Shown: positions 47,931-59,900 of the stretch, piece by piece
Numbering within the stretch: position 1 is the stretch's first letter
How the letters are laid out: the number at the start of each line of letters is the position of its first letter
Assembly: GCA_030849075.1 (NCBI GenBank)
Contig: JASAOO010003446.1
Span: 1 to 64,000 of the forward strand
Direction of reading: 5' to 3'
Origin: Zelonia costaricensis
Lineage: Eukaryota > Euglenozoa > Kinetoplastea > Trypanosomatida > Trypanosomatidae
DNA: 64,000 nucleotides
The notes under the pieces: generated by a model
What the model saw: only the letters and a program-made list of their open reading frames with translations
Databases searched by the model: none
Told to the model about the DNA's origin: nothing
Made by a program: the position numbers and the translations under genes

Positions 47931-50900
47931 ATGGACTACTACTACAGCACCAATGCGGCGGAGCTGGAGCCGCTCAAGACGGAGCTGGTCGATCTCGTCT
48001 CCTCCTGCCTCATGAAGGAGCCCCCCTACGAGGCAGCGCCGCCGGACCGCCCCGCTGCCTCGCCACGTGCCCCGGCGACGGCAGGCGATGGCGCCGCTGC
48101 GGTGCGGCAGATGCGCGAACTGGTCCACCTCATCTCCCGCCAGGATGGAGAGTTCGTGCTGAAGCTGGCCCTGTACGCCCGCCACGCCCTGCACCTCCGC
48201 CGCTCCCCGAGCTTCCTTGTCGCTCTCTGCGCCCGCGAGCCCAACTGCCTCCCGTTTCTGCAGCCGTACATGGAGAAGATCATCGTGCTGCCGTCCGACT
48301 GGCTGGCCGTCGCCAACTACGCGTACTACTACGACTGCGACGCCGCGCACGACTACGCCGACGCTCGAGTGCACGACGCGGGTGACGATGATGCAGCTGC
48401 CGCAGACGCGCGCGCGGCTCCAGTCGCCGTGCGCGGGCGTCCCACCAGCGGCTCCCCCACGCCGTCCTGCGCGTCGCGAAGCCCGCCCAGGGATGGCGGC
48501 CGCAGCGAGTCCCGCGGCCGCCACGGGGGAGGCCCCGCCTCGAGGGCGTCCAAGCCTGCCGCCACTCCCCCCAAGGCAGCGGCCCCACCACCGGCTGACC
48601 CAACGCGACCTCGCATCCCGGCGGCGCTGCGCAGCGCCCTCGTGCGCGTCTTCGCCTCCTTCTCCGTCTTCTCCATGGCGAAGTACGACAACACGGCGGC
48701 GGAGCGGCGCGCCAAGCGACGGCAGCTGCGCCGCGCGGGGGCTGCCGCAAACGGGCGCGCCTCGGACGACTCGGGCGACGACGTCGACTCCGACGACAGC
48801 GAAAAAGGAGACAAGCCGAATGCAGCTGCCGCGGCGCCGATCCGCACCCGGCCCCGCAGCCTCACCTTCAAGCAGCTCATCCGCATGCTGCACATCACCG
48901 AGCCGGCGTACATTGTGTGCTGCCTGCTTGGCAAGCGCTACCCCGCGACGGAGGAGGACTTCCGGCGAATGCGGCTGCACGTCACAGACCCAACGTGGAG
49001 GGCACCCGCACCCCTAAAGCTCAGCATCGCGCCCACGACCAAGCGGGTGCGCGGCAAGACGGGCAAGTCGCTGCCTAGGAAGCAGCAGCAGCAGCAGCAG
49101 CAGGGGCGCGGTAACGTGTCGTCTTCCGATGGCAGTGATGCCGATGAAGCCGGCACCACAGAGGCGGCATCGGCGATGCCGTTCTGCGTCTTTGACGTTC
49201 GCCGCGCCGGGCAGCGCATGCGCCTGCCGGTGCCGGAGACGTGGGAGACCCGCCTCTCAAGTGAGGGCAACACCGGCAACGTCTGGGATGCGCTGCTGGC
49301 CGCGAACGCCGTGCCCTACATGGCCCTCCTGCGCAACCTCCGCAACGTACTCACGCGCCTCTGCACCGCCGCGACGCACCGGCGGCTGCTGGACAAGCTG
49401 ATCGATGAGCAGCAGGTAGCCGCGAGTCAGCAGATGCCCCACCGCTTCTACAGCGCCTACGTGGCCGTGCGGCAGGTCGAGTCGGCTGCGGCCTTCCTCG
49501 ACGCCCTGCGCGAGACCTCGAAGGCGGAGCGGTCGCTGAAGAAGAAGGACCCCGCCGACGCACGGCGCTGGCGGCCCCACAGGGAGGAGACCGAGAACCG
49601 CAAGCGCGAACTGGCAGCTGCGGCGAAGCTGTTCGAGCGCCCGATGGTGCCGCGGCCGCACCTGCAGCGGTACCTCAAGCAGTACACCATCGCCATCGAC
49701 GCGGCCGTGAACACGGCGGCGCGGCTGAACGTCATTCCAATGCAGGGCACCACCGTCGTCGTGCTGTGCATCACAGAGGCGCTCTTCGAGCCCATCACGG
49801 CCATGGGCGTCGCGGGGGCGGCCGCCGCACCCGCCTCGGTGCAGCGCAAGGTGGACGTGGTGGCGCTTCTTACGGCAATGCTGCTGCGCAGCTGCGAGCA
49901 GTGTGTGGTGCTGCTCTACTGCTTCGATGAGTACGAGGTCTTCTCCGAGAAGGACCTGGAAGCCCTCAAAGCGCTGCAGCGCGGTGACCTCAGCGACGGC
50001 GACGCGACGGACGAGGCTCGTCTCACCATCCCCGACAGCGAGGACAACACGAGCAGCGATGAGAGCAGCGACGATGCCGGCCAAGACGACGCTCACGGTA
50101 GCGGCCGAGGCGTGGCGGCTGCGACGACCAACACCATTCCAGGCCTCATGCGCCTCGTGGACATCCTCACCGCCAGCTGCGCCGCCCTGCTCGCGCGCAA
50201 GCGGGTGGAGGCCGGAGCCACGCGCATCGCCGACTCGTTCGCCATGTTCGCCCGCGGCGCCGGGGCACAGTTTCCGTACGCGTTTCTCGACGAGGTGATC
50301 GAGCGCCGCATGCGCGTCGAGTCGCTGTTCGTCTTTGACGAGGGGGTGCACCGCACGTATGCGGGAATGAACCGTGACGCCCCTGCGTTCGGCGACCTGC
50401 CCACGTACCTCTCGCGACTGCGGCGCACCGGCAGCCCCGACCTCGTCTACGTCGGTGTCAACGTGAAGGCCTCCACCCCGAAGCCGGTGCGCGAGCCGTG
50501 GACACGGGCTGACGGGCGGCGAGGTGTCCGCATCGTGGCGTCGTCGCCGGCTTCCACTGGCGCTGCTACCGGGGCGGAGGAGGCGCTGCGGAAGGACGAG
50601 GTGCGGCTGCGCTTCAGCCACCGCAACGACCTTCTCCTGTCCGGCTTCAGCGATGCCATCTTGCGCCTCGTGGCGGAGCGGATGAGCGGCGGCGCGCTGT
50701 CGGTCATTGAGCGGGCCGCCGAAACCTACCACGTCGCCCGCTTCTGTGCGCGAGTCAGTCAGGAGGCGCTGGCGGAGCGGGCCAAGGCCCTGCGCGTGCT
50801 GGCCGCGCTGCGGGACGAGCAGCAGCAGCAGCAGCAGCCGGTGTGGGGCCGCGCCGCGTCGCCCGACTCGGGGCGGTCCACGGCGAGCCCCGCAGTGGGC

Positions 50901-53900
50901 TCCCCCAAGCTGTTGAGCCCACGGCAGGGCGACCCGTCGGCCGCACCAGCGACCTCGTCTTTCACGAACGGGTCGCGTTTGTCCGCGCACCCGTCACGGC
51001 CGGCTCCTGCTGTGGTGCTGCCGTCGTTCGACACCGTCACAGGCAAGATCGTGTCGGAGACGGGATGGGGTGAGGAGTGGGATCGCAGCGTGCAGAGCAG
51101 GGAGCGGCGGCTGCGCTGGATGACGAGCACCGCGGGCGGCCTCACGCCGTCCGAGACATCGGCCGGCCGTAGCACGGGGACCTCCAGCGGTGGCTACGGA
51201 GGCGATGAGGGGGTGGCAGCGGCGGCGCAGGGCCCCGCGGCGCTCCCAAGCATTCGCCGCCTGCTCGCGAAGCCGACGCTGAGCGTCGCCACGGAGGCGG
51301 CCGGCACGCGGGTGGACCGCGGCGACGCGCAGAGCTCGGTGCGTGGTGCGGACGAGGACGAGGCACCTGGTGAGGCGGAGGCGGCGTGGCTCTCGTCTGA
51401 GGGGAAGCGGGTGTCGCCGGTCTTCCACCCGCAGCCGTTCATCTCGGTTGTCAAGCTCATGTCCTCCATCGCAGCCGCCGGCGAGGCGCGCCGCCCGGCG
51501 GAGCTCAGCGTACCACCAGTGATGAGGGACACGCGTGCGATCAGAGAGGCAGATGCCGCGTTGAGCGGGAGGGCGAGCGCTGCGGACACGACAGCCTCGA
51601 CGCGGCGCTCGGGCCGCCACGATCACGCTCACGTACATCCCGGCAGCAGCGGCGGCGGTGGACGTGGGAGCGCTGGTGCAGCGGAGCGGCCTGTCGCCGC
51701 GGCTGTGGTGCGCCGGTTGCTGACCTCGTACCGTGTGTGTCGCTTCTTCATCTCCAGCACCTTCCTGGACATGAACAACGAGCGCAATGCCATCACGCTG
51801 GACGTCTTCCCCGGGCTGCGGCGGTGGGCGGCCGAGGCGGGGCTCAAGGTGACGCTGCTCGAGGTGGACCTCCGCTGGGGCATCCCCGGCCTGGCCACAA
51901 CACGCAACCTGTCCACCTCGGTGTGCCTCAACGAGGTCTCGCGGTGCAGCCCCTTCTTCGTTGGCATGATCGGCGCCCGCTACGGCTCGCACCCGCCCAC
52001 CCCGCTGCAGCTCGTCGTCGACGAGGACGTCGACGCGGAGGACTACGCCTGGATGAGCGACCTCGACGACCCGCGCGTCTCCGTGACGGAGTTGGAGATG
52101 CGGCACGCCATCTTCACCATGCAACGCCGTCTCGGCCCCGATGCCGAGTCGTCCGCGCTCTTCTTCGCCCGCGACTCGCCGCGGCTGCTGGCCAGCTTCG
52201 CAGCGACGGACGCCGCGCGGCGGGCCGTCTACGAGCCGGACACCCCCGCGGCGGCGGCAGCCGTTGCGCGCCTCAAGCAGCGCATCACAGCCAGCGGCTG
52301 CCGCCTGACCACGTACGTGGCAGAACACGTTGGGATTTCCCACGCAGCCGCGGGCGTGGCTGCCGGTGGGGTGACGCCACAAGAGCTGAGCAGCCGGAGC
52401 GCGGTGCGGGCGATGCAGGAGGACGAGCTCGGCCAGTGGGCGGTGCGCAGCCGCCGCGGACTGACGGGCCCGTCGGAGGGCGCCGGCGGCGGGGCGCACC
52501 CGTCGGCGGCGGCGGCTGCCGGTGTGGGCGAGTCGGGCTCGCCGCTGACGTCCACTTCGGCCCGCATCCGCGCCGGGACGGAGGAGCCGCAGCGGCTGAC
52601 GTCGATGGATGTGGCGATCGACATGGCCGACTTCTCGAGCAAGGTCTTCGCTGCGTTGCAGGCGCTGATCTGCCGCGTGTGCGAGGTGCCCTGTCCCAGC
52701 GGCAAGCTGGCGGAGACCGAGCAGGTAGCCGCGGCAGAGTCCCAGTCGACGAGCCTGTCGAGCTCGGCTGCGACGTTGACGGATAGCAAGCCGGCTGCCG
52801 ACGGCAAGCAGAGTGCCACGACGGCTTCAGCCGCAGCCGCCGCAGCAGCCACCACCACGACGGCGGCCACCATTCCTGGCCTGTACGAGACACTCGTGGT
52901 GGCACAGGGCGAGTTTGTGCGCAAGCTGAGCGCTCTGTACGCAGCACCGCACGGACTGCTGGAGCGGCTGGCCCGCTTTGCGCTGAACGGCACACTCGAT
53001 GGCGCCGCAGCGGAGGCGGCGGCGGACGGCTCTGGGCCAGCGCAGGGGTGGCGTCTGAGGACCGGGGCGCCGCAGCCCGCGGAGTCCCGGACAGAAGGCA
53101 CCGTGCCGCGGCCGGAGAGCGCATCACCTTCACGCACCGGTGTATCGGGCGCGGCCGCCGCACCGTCAGCGCCGCGCCGCTCGCCGGCCGGCGCTGACGT
53201 CGGCTCCATCCTGCTGCTCGAGGGCAGCGACGGCGACGGCAAGTCGTCTGCGCTTGCCGCGCTGATGGAGCGGGTGTTGCTGCCCATGCGCCGCGGCGCC
53301 GGCGCGAGCGAGTCGGCGCAGCGCTTCCTCTTCTACTCCACCAAAGCAGGCGACGACTCGGTGCGCGGGCTGCTGCTCTTCCTCACCAAGTCGTTCCGCG
53401 CCGTCTTCCAGCTCTACGGCGAGGTGACGGTGCACGACACGGACGCGGTAGACCAGCTGGTGCTCGTACTGGAGCAGGTGTACGCTACGCTGCAGCGCCG
53501 CGCTGAGTCTGACCGCGGCGACGCCGCTCTCAGCGCAGCGGCCAACACCGTGCAGGCGCAGCGACAGCGGGTGGCGCTTGTGGTGCTGCTAGACGGCCTG
53601 GACAAGTCGTCCGAGGCGGCGGAGCTGCTCAGCCTCCTCGGCACCGTCTTGTCGCCGCAGGCCTCGCAGCATGTGCGCTTTCTTGTCTCGGCCAACCCAC
53701 GCTCACCGCTCGCCCGCGCCCTGCGCACCCGCGCCGCCGCCGCGTGTGTGCTGGGCATCCCGACCTTGACGGAGGCGGAGCGGGCCCTGCTGGTGCGCCT
53801 CCACCTCGCCCACTACGGCAAGCAGCTCGAGGAGTCCTTCGCGACGGACGAGCTCAAGGACCTGCTGCGCAAGAGCGAGGCGGGCCGGCCCAGCTACCTC

Positions 53901-56900
53901 GTCTCCGCCATCACCCACCTTCGGCTCTTCAGCACGTTCGACACGCTGCGGCAGGACATCCGCGCGCTGCCGGCGACCCGCGCCGCGCTACACGTCCAGC
54001 TCTTTCACCACCTGCAGTCCCGCTTCGACGCCGTGACGTGCCGCCTCGTTCTCAGCCTCCTCCTGCTCCGCCAGCCCGTCGGCGGCCTGCTCGAGTACAA
54101 CTTGTACCGCCTCGTCTCGAATGTCGCCGTGGCCTCGCGGCTGGTGGCGCTGCTGCGCGGCATCTGCCTCGACGCGCACCACGGCCGCCTTGTGATCACG
54201 TCCTTGTCGTTTGTGGAGGCCATTGCTCGCGTCTTCTTCCGCTTCCCGTCCGACTACCAGGCCGCGCAGGAGCGGGTGCTGCTGGCCGAGCTCTGCTACC
54301 GCCCCATCGACGTCGCCATGGACGCGCAGGAGGTGAAGGCCGGACTGCGCTGCGTTGCGGAGTCGATCCAGCGCAGCGCCGTGGACCCGCTGGCCCGTCG
54401 CACCTTCGTGCCGGAACGGTACGCCCCGCGGGAGCTGTTTGGTGTCCTGCAGGGCTCTGCGCAGGCCAGCCGGCTGGACGTGACGGCCGCGCTGGCGGGC
54501 TACCTGCCCTTCCTGGAGGGTCTGCTGGTGGACCGGCGCATGCTGTCCAACCTCATGGCGCTGCTCTCCTCCATCGTGGCGGCGGCGGTGTCGGCGACCT
54601 CGCTCTCGGCCGGCGCACCGGCGGCGTCGACTAGCGTGGGGACTTGCGACGGCGTCTTCGCGGATGGCGTGGGTGCTGCGGATCGACACTACCTCGCCAG
54701 CTACCGCATGCTGGCGGTACAGTGGCGGCCCTACGCGCGTGAGGTGCGCCGCCTGAGTGGGGTGCTGCAGTTCCTGCAGAAGCACTACCATATCCTTCTG
54801 CGTCAACCCGCCCTGCTGCGGCAGTGTGTGTGGAACTCCGCGGGGTCTGGGGCGTGCATCAGCACGTACGACGCGGCGACCACCGCGCGGGTGCAACAGG
54901 CAGTGCTGCAAGGCTCCGGAGGCGGCGCGCAGGACGCGGCGACGGGGCCTGGGGAATCACCGCCGCCCCCTCCGCCGCTCTCGGTCCTCTCGTCCACGTG
55001 GGTGCACTGGCTGAACACGCGTCAGCCCGGTGGGGGCAGTCGCATCCTGCTCTCCACGGCGTCGCCGCAGCCGATCCGCTGCCTCGCCATGAGCCCTGAC
55101 GGCACCGAAGTCGCGCTGGGCGGCGACGACGGCATCGTGCGCCGCGTATCTGCCGATGAGGACGATCAGCAGCCGCAGCCGCAGCAGGCCGCTGCCAACG
55201 CGCCATCACAACTGCAGCAGCAGCACCAGCAGAGCTCACCGCAGTCCGGCACAGGAGACGCGCCGCGGCGACGCGTGGCGTCGGTGCTGCGGCACGATGC
55301 GGCCGTCACGGCGGTGCTCTACGTGACACCTCGTCCGAACACTTCAGCGAGCGGCCTCGGTGGCGCATTCGGATCTCCTGATGCCGCGGCTGCAGGCCCG
55401 CAGCTGCTCGTCTCCGGGTGCGCGCGTGGCACGCTGTACGTCTGGAACCTCGAGGACAACTCGCTGCTGCGCAAGGGGGTCGGCCACACCCGCGCCATCA
55501 GCGGCCTTGCTTGCCATCCGCTGGAGCCGCAGGTGTTGCTGTCCAGCAGCCACGACTCGCTCGTACGTCTTTGGGAGGTGAGCACCAACGCCAACGCCAG
55601 CAGCGGCGGTGGCGGCGGCAGTGGTCGGACTGGCACGTCCCGGCTGCGTGCGGAGGTGGAAGCGGCGCTGGCGCTGCGCATGCCGAAGCACCCGGCCGGC
55701 TCTGCTGCGCGTCTGCGGCAGGAGCGGCAGCTGCATGGATTGGCTAGCGGCGGTCCGCGCGGTGACCGCGAGGGTGCCGGTAGCGCCTCCGGTCGTGGAC
55801 AAGCCGCTCAGCGAGCCGAGCGGTCCACTGGAGCTGCAGGAGGTCGGGGAAGCAGGCGCAGCGCCGTGCAGGCGGCCCCCCTCCAGCCCTTCCACACGGA
55901 GCGGCAGCATCACACGCCTGTCGGCGCCATCGCCTTTCACCGCTCCGGCGACGTCTTCGCGAGCGGCAGCTGGGACGGCTCGCTCATCCTGTACAACGTA
56001 CGCGATCTGCGCTCACCGCCGCCGGTGATCCCTGCCGAGCTGCGCGTCCCAGCCACGCCGCCGAAGCCGCGACTTTCGCGTGCCGCGGCCGCGGCCGCCG
56101 CGGCGCCGCAGACGTGGTGCGAGCGCCGCGGCCCGGAGCACCAGAAGGTCGCCTTCCAGACCACCGCGTTCGCTCTCGGCTCCCCGGTGCGGGCCCTGTG
56201 CTTCACCAGCTCCCTCGCCGTGACCTGCGTGGCCGGCTGCCACAGCGGCGCGGTGGTTGTCGTGGACGCGGCCTCGGCTGCCGTCGTGGCTCGGTGGACC
56301 TCGCTGCACGTCGCGCCCGTGACGCGGCTGGCGCTCTCGCTGGACGGTCGCTGCATCGCCTCCGCAGACGAGCACGGCGTCGTGCGGCTGACGCACACCG
56401 GTATCACGGGCTCCGTATTCGCTACGGTCAACGGCCACCACGGCGCCGTCGCCGGGCTGTGTTTCCGCCCACCGCGGGCGGAGTGGGATGGCGGCGGTGG
56501 GAGCGGCCTCGGGGAGCCGCCGACTGTGTTGCTGACCGGCGGTGAGGACTGCACGCTTCAGGCGTGGCGTGTGGACAGCAGCAGCAGCGGCAGCGGCAGT
56601 GGCGGCCTCAACCCCGCCGCCGCCAGCGCAGGCTCGGCGCGGCAGCGGCAGCGGCGCAGCGTGGTGGCGCACTTCACGGAAGTGACGGCTGTTGCGGCCT
56701 CGAGTGACGGGCGGCTGCTTGTGACCGGCGCCGCGGACGGTATGGCAATAGTGTACCAGGCCGCCGAGGACCGAGAGATGGACGACGGCGACGCCGAGCA
56801 TGCGGCGGGCGTGTGGACGCGTGCGGCCTTCGCCACGGGAGCGGCGACACGTGCAACGTCGTCGTCGCGGGCGCCTGCGGGGCCGACGCGGCCGCTGAAG

Positions 56901-59900
56901 CCGTCCTTTACGCTGCACCACGATGACTGCCGCATTACGTGCGCCCGGTTTGCCCTGCGTGACAGCCGTATCGTCGTTGGCGTGGTCTTCGGCCTCGTCT
57001 ACGTGTGGTCCTCGGCGCCGGGGCTGAACCGGGTGGAGGGCCGCCTGCTGCTGCGCGTGCGGGTGCCAGAGCATGGCCTGTACCCCGTCGTGTCGCTGGG
57101 GGTGGTGGAGCGGCGCACCGGTGGCAGCAGCGGCGGCGCGGCGACGGGTAAGGCAGCGTCGGGGCACCTGCTCGGCGTCGCCCCCGACAGGCGCGGCAGC
57201 TACCACACCGCCGCCAAGGAGAGGGCAGACGCGGCCCGGCTGCTCACCACGGTCGGCACCGATCGCGACGTCAGCGATGCCGACGACCTCAGCAGTGCCC
57301 TCATCACCGCGGTCTGCGCCAACGGGGATGTGGCGGTGCTGAAGCTGTTCAGCGATGCCACCTCACTCGTCATGGCGGCCGATCAGGCGCGGCGGCGGCG
57401 GCAGCGGCGTCAGCGGGATGTCAGCCTCAGCTCGTTTCACCTCCTCCTCAGCCTCTCTGCCCGCGAGGCCAGCGGGAGCCTCGCCAGCAGCGGCGAGGTG
57501 GATGCGCTTGCCCAGACCGTGGCCGACACCCCAAAGGTGCAGCGGAAGGCCCCGCGAACGCGCGGGAGCGGCGCGGACGTGGCGGGCGCAGATGCGCAGG
57601 AGCCGGTGATGCACGCGGCCGCTGATGGTACCGTGTCGCCGTGGAGCCCACGCAGTCCCGTGAAGGGGACGGCGGTTGCGAGCGGTTGGGGGTCGCTGTG
57701 GCTCTCTGACGTCCCCTTGGCGCCGCGTCGCGCCGACGCCCACTCGGGGACGCAGCGCCACCGGAGGGGCACGCTCGACCGGCGCGCCGCGCGCTTGCAG
57801 CGGCTGCTCGTCCGCAGCCGTGCTGCGGAGCAGGAGCTGCGGCAGAGCTACGAGCTCCCCCTGCACCGCCACCGCCTCGAGTGGGCGAACACGGTCGACG
57901 CCGAGGAGATCGTTGGCCTCGTCTGGCTGAGCACACCGACGTCGCCTCTGCCGGTGCCGTTCCACGCAGGGGCCGACTCCGTGTTGAGCGGGAGCCCAAC
58001 GAAAACCGTGGCCGGCGTGGACGTCACGCACCGCCGACTCGCCCTCGTCGTCGCTCAAACGCAGCTCTTCCTGCTGTTCAGCGACGGCCACGAGAGTGCC
58101 GTGAGCGGGCGGCTGCAGCTGCGGGTCGCGCAGAGCGCACCAGACGGTGCCGCGCGTCTTGCTGGGCCTCCGATGATGCCGGAGGGCGGAATGCACATCG
58201 GCGCCCCCGAGGGCGGCCGCGACAGTGACGACTCGTGCAATGACAGCGACGAGCGGGTCGCGGCAGCGCACCTCACCGACAGCGCGAGCTCCGCGGCGAC
58301 GGCGGACGAGGAGACGCACTTCGCCGTCTCGCTGGAGCACATCTTGCGCGAGGCAGAGTACTTCACCTCGGCAAGCGTGGCAGTCGCAGTGGCCGTCGCG
58401 CCGGGGGCGACCCCAGCAGCAGAGCCGACACGCGCGTTTGCGGTGGCCGTGACGACGAGCCTGGGCGAGGTCCTCCTGCTGCGGGTTGAGGTGCCCTTTG
58501 TGCACGACCGCGGACCGAGCCCCTCCGGCCACACCCCAGCACCCGCACGGCAGCACGGCGTGGAGGGCGCCGCCGGTGGTATCGCTGCCCAACTGCGGGA
58601 CATCATCTTGGCCCGCACCAACATCACGCTGTGCAGGCGGCTTACCTTCGCGGGTGCTGCTACCGCGCACGGCTCCCCAAACGGCTCGCACGCGGCCGCA
58701 GGGACAGCCACCGGCTCTGCCCTGCAACACATTCCTACTACATCGCAGGCCACCAGTGTGCAGCTCAGCCCGTGTCCGCCATCGGTGCAGGCTGCCTCGC
58801 ACCCCAACCTGGCCGAACCCCCTGCCGCGGTGGCCCCTGTGGTGCCGGAGCGGGTGGTGGTCATTGCGGGCTGCGCGGATGGCTCGACTCGGGTGTGGCT
58901 GACCTCCACCTCGCTCTCGCTTCCCCGGCGCGCGGCCGGCGATGTCCCACTTGGCTGCTTCTTCGGCGGCAGCGCCGTAAGCGTCGTCTCCGCGCTGCTA
59001 CACTCCACCAGCGGCGCCACGGCGTTGTCGGCCACGACGCGGTGGGTGGCCGGCGACACGCTGGGCAATGTTTTTCAGCTGCAGCTGGAGCGTGATGCCC
59101 CGGGCTGCGGCGGCGCGGATGGACTGGCAGCGGCCCTCGACAGGAACAGCAGCAGTGGTGGCAGTGGCAGTAACGTGGCGGGTGGTGCGTCCGCAGGGGC
59201 GGGCCTCGCAGGGCTCATGACCTCGGCGGCACCTCAGCCGCGGCCGTGGGTGCGGTCCCTGCAGCAGCTGGTGGCTCTCATGCACAACCCGCCGCCGGCG
59301 GCCACTGTGCGGGCGATGTTGGCCTCTGGTGTGCTGGAAGAAGAGGGCCGCGCCGCTCCTACCGCCGTGCGTGGGGGTGGCGGGACGCTTGCACCGCGCG
59401 ACAGGTCGGACGTCGTGGACACGTCCCATGCGTGGCCAGGCTGGTCCTCCCTTTCCCCGGCAGGCTGGCTGACGCCGGTGGACGTCTCTCCCTCCCCGTC
59501 GGCGATGCTGCTGCTGCGCAGCTGTCACGCCGCACAGCCAAGGCAAGATGCACAGGGGGTGCGGCCGCCGAAGCCGGCGCGGCCGAGTCTCTCGCCGTCG
59601 AGTACGGCTGCACCGCACGCGGACGGGGCTGGGGGCCTGCCCCCGGTGCAGTGGTCCATCCTGCCCGAGTTGCCCGCGCTGCGCCGGTCTACCAACGGCT
59701 TCCCCGCCGAGTCGGGCAACACCGAGCCACGCGATGGCGGTGCGCTCGGTGGCGGTGGTGCGGGCAGACTGGCGTCGGCCGCTGCGCTGGTGCTGCCATC
59801 GTTTGGGGTGGCGAGGCGAGAAGGCGGCGCGGTGTGGCAGATGCCCCCTAGCACGCAGGACGGCGGCGAGGTGCCCGTGGAGGTGAGCTTCGGCGTGCCC

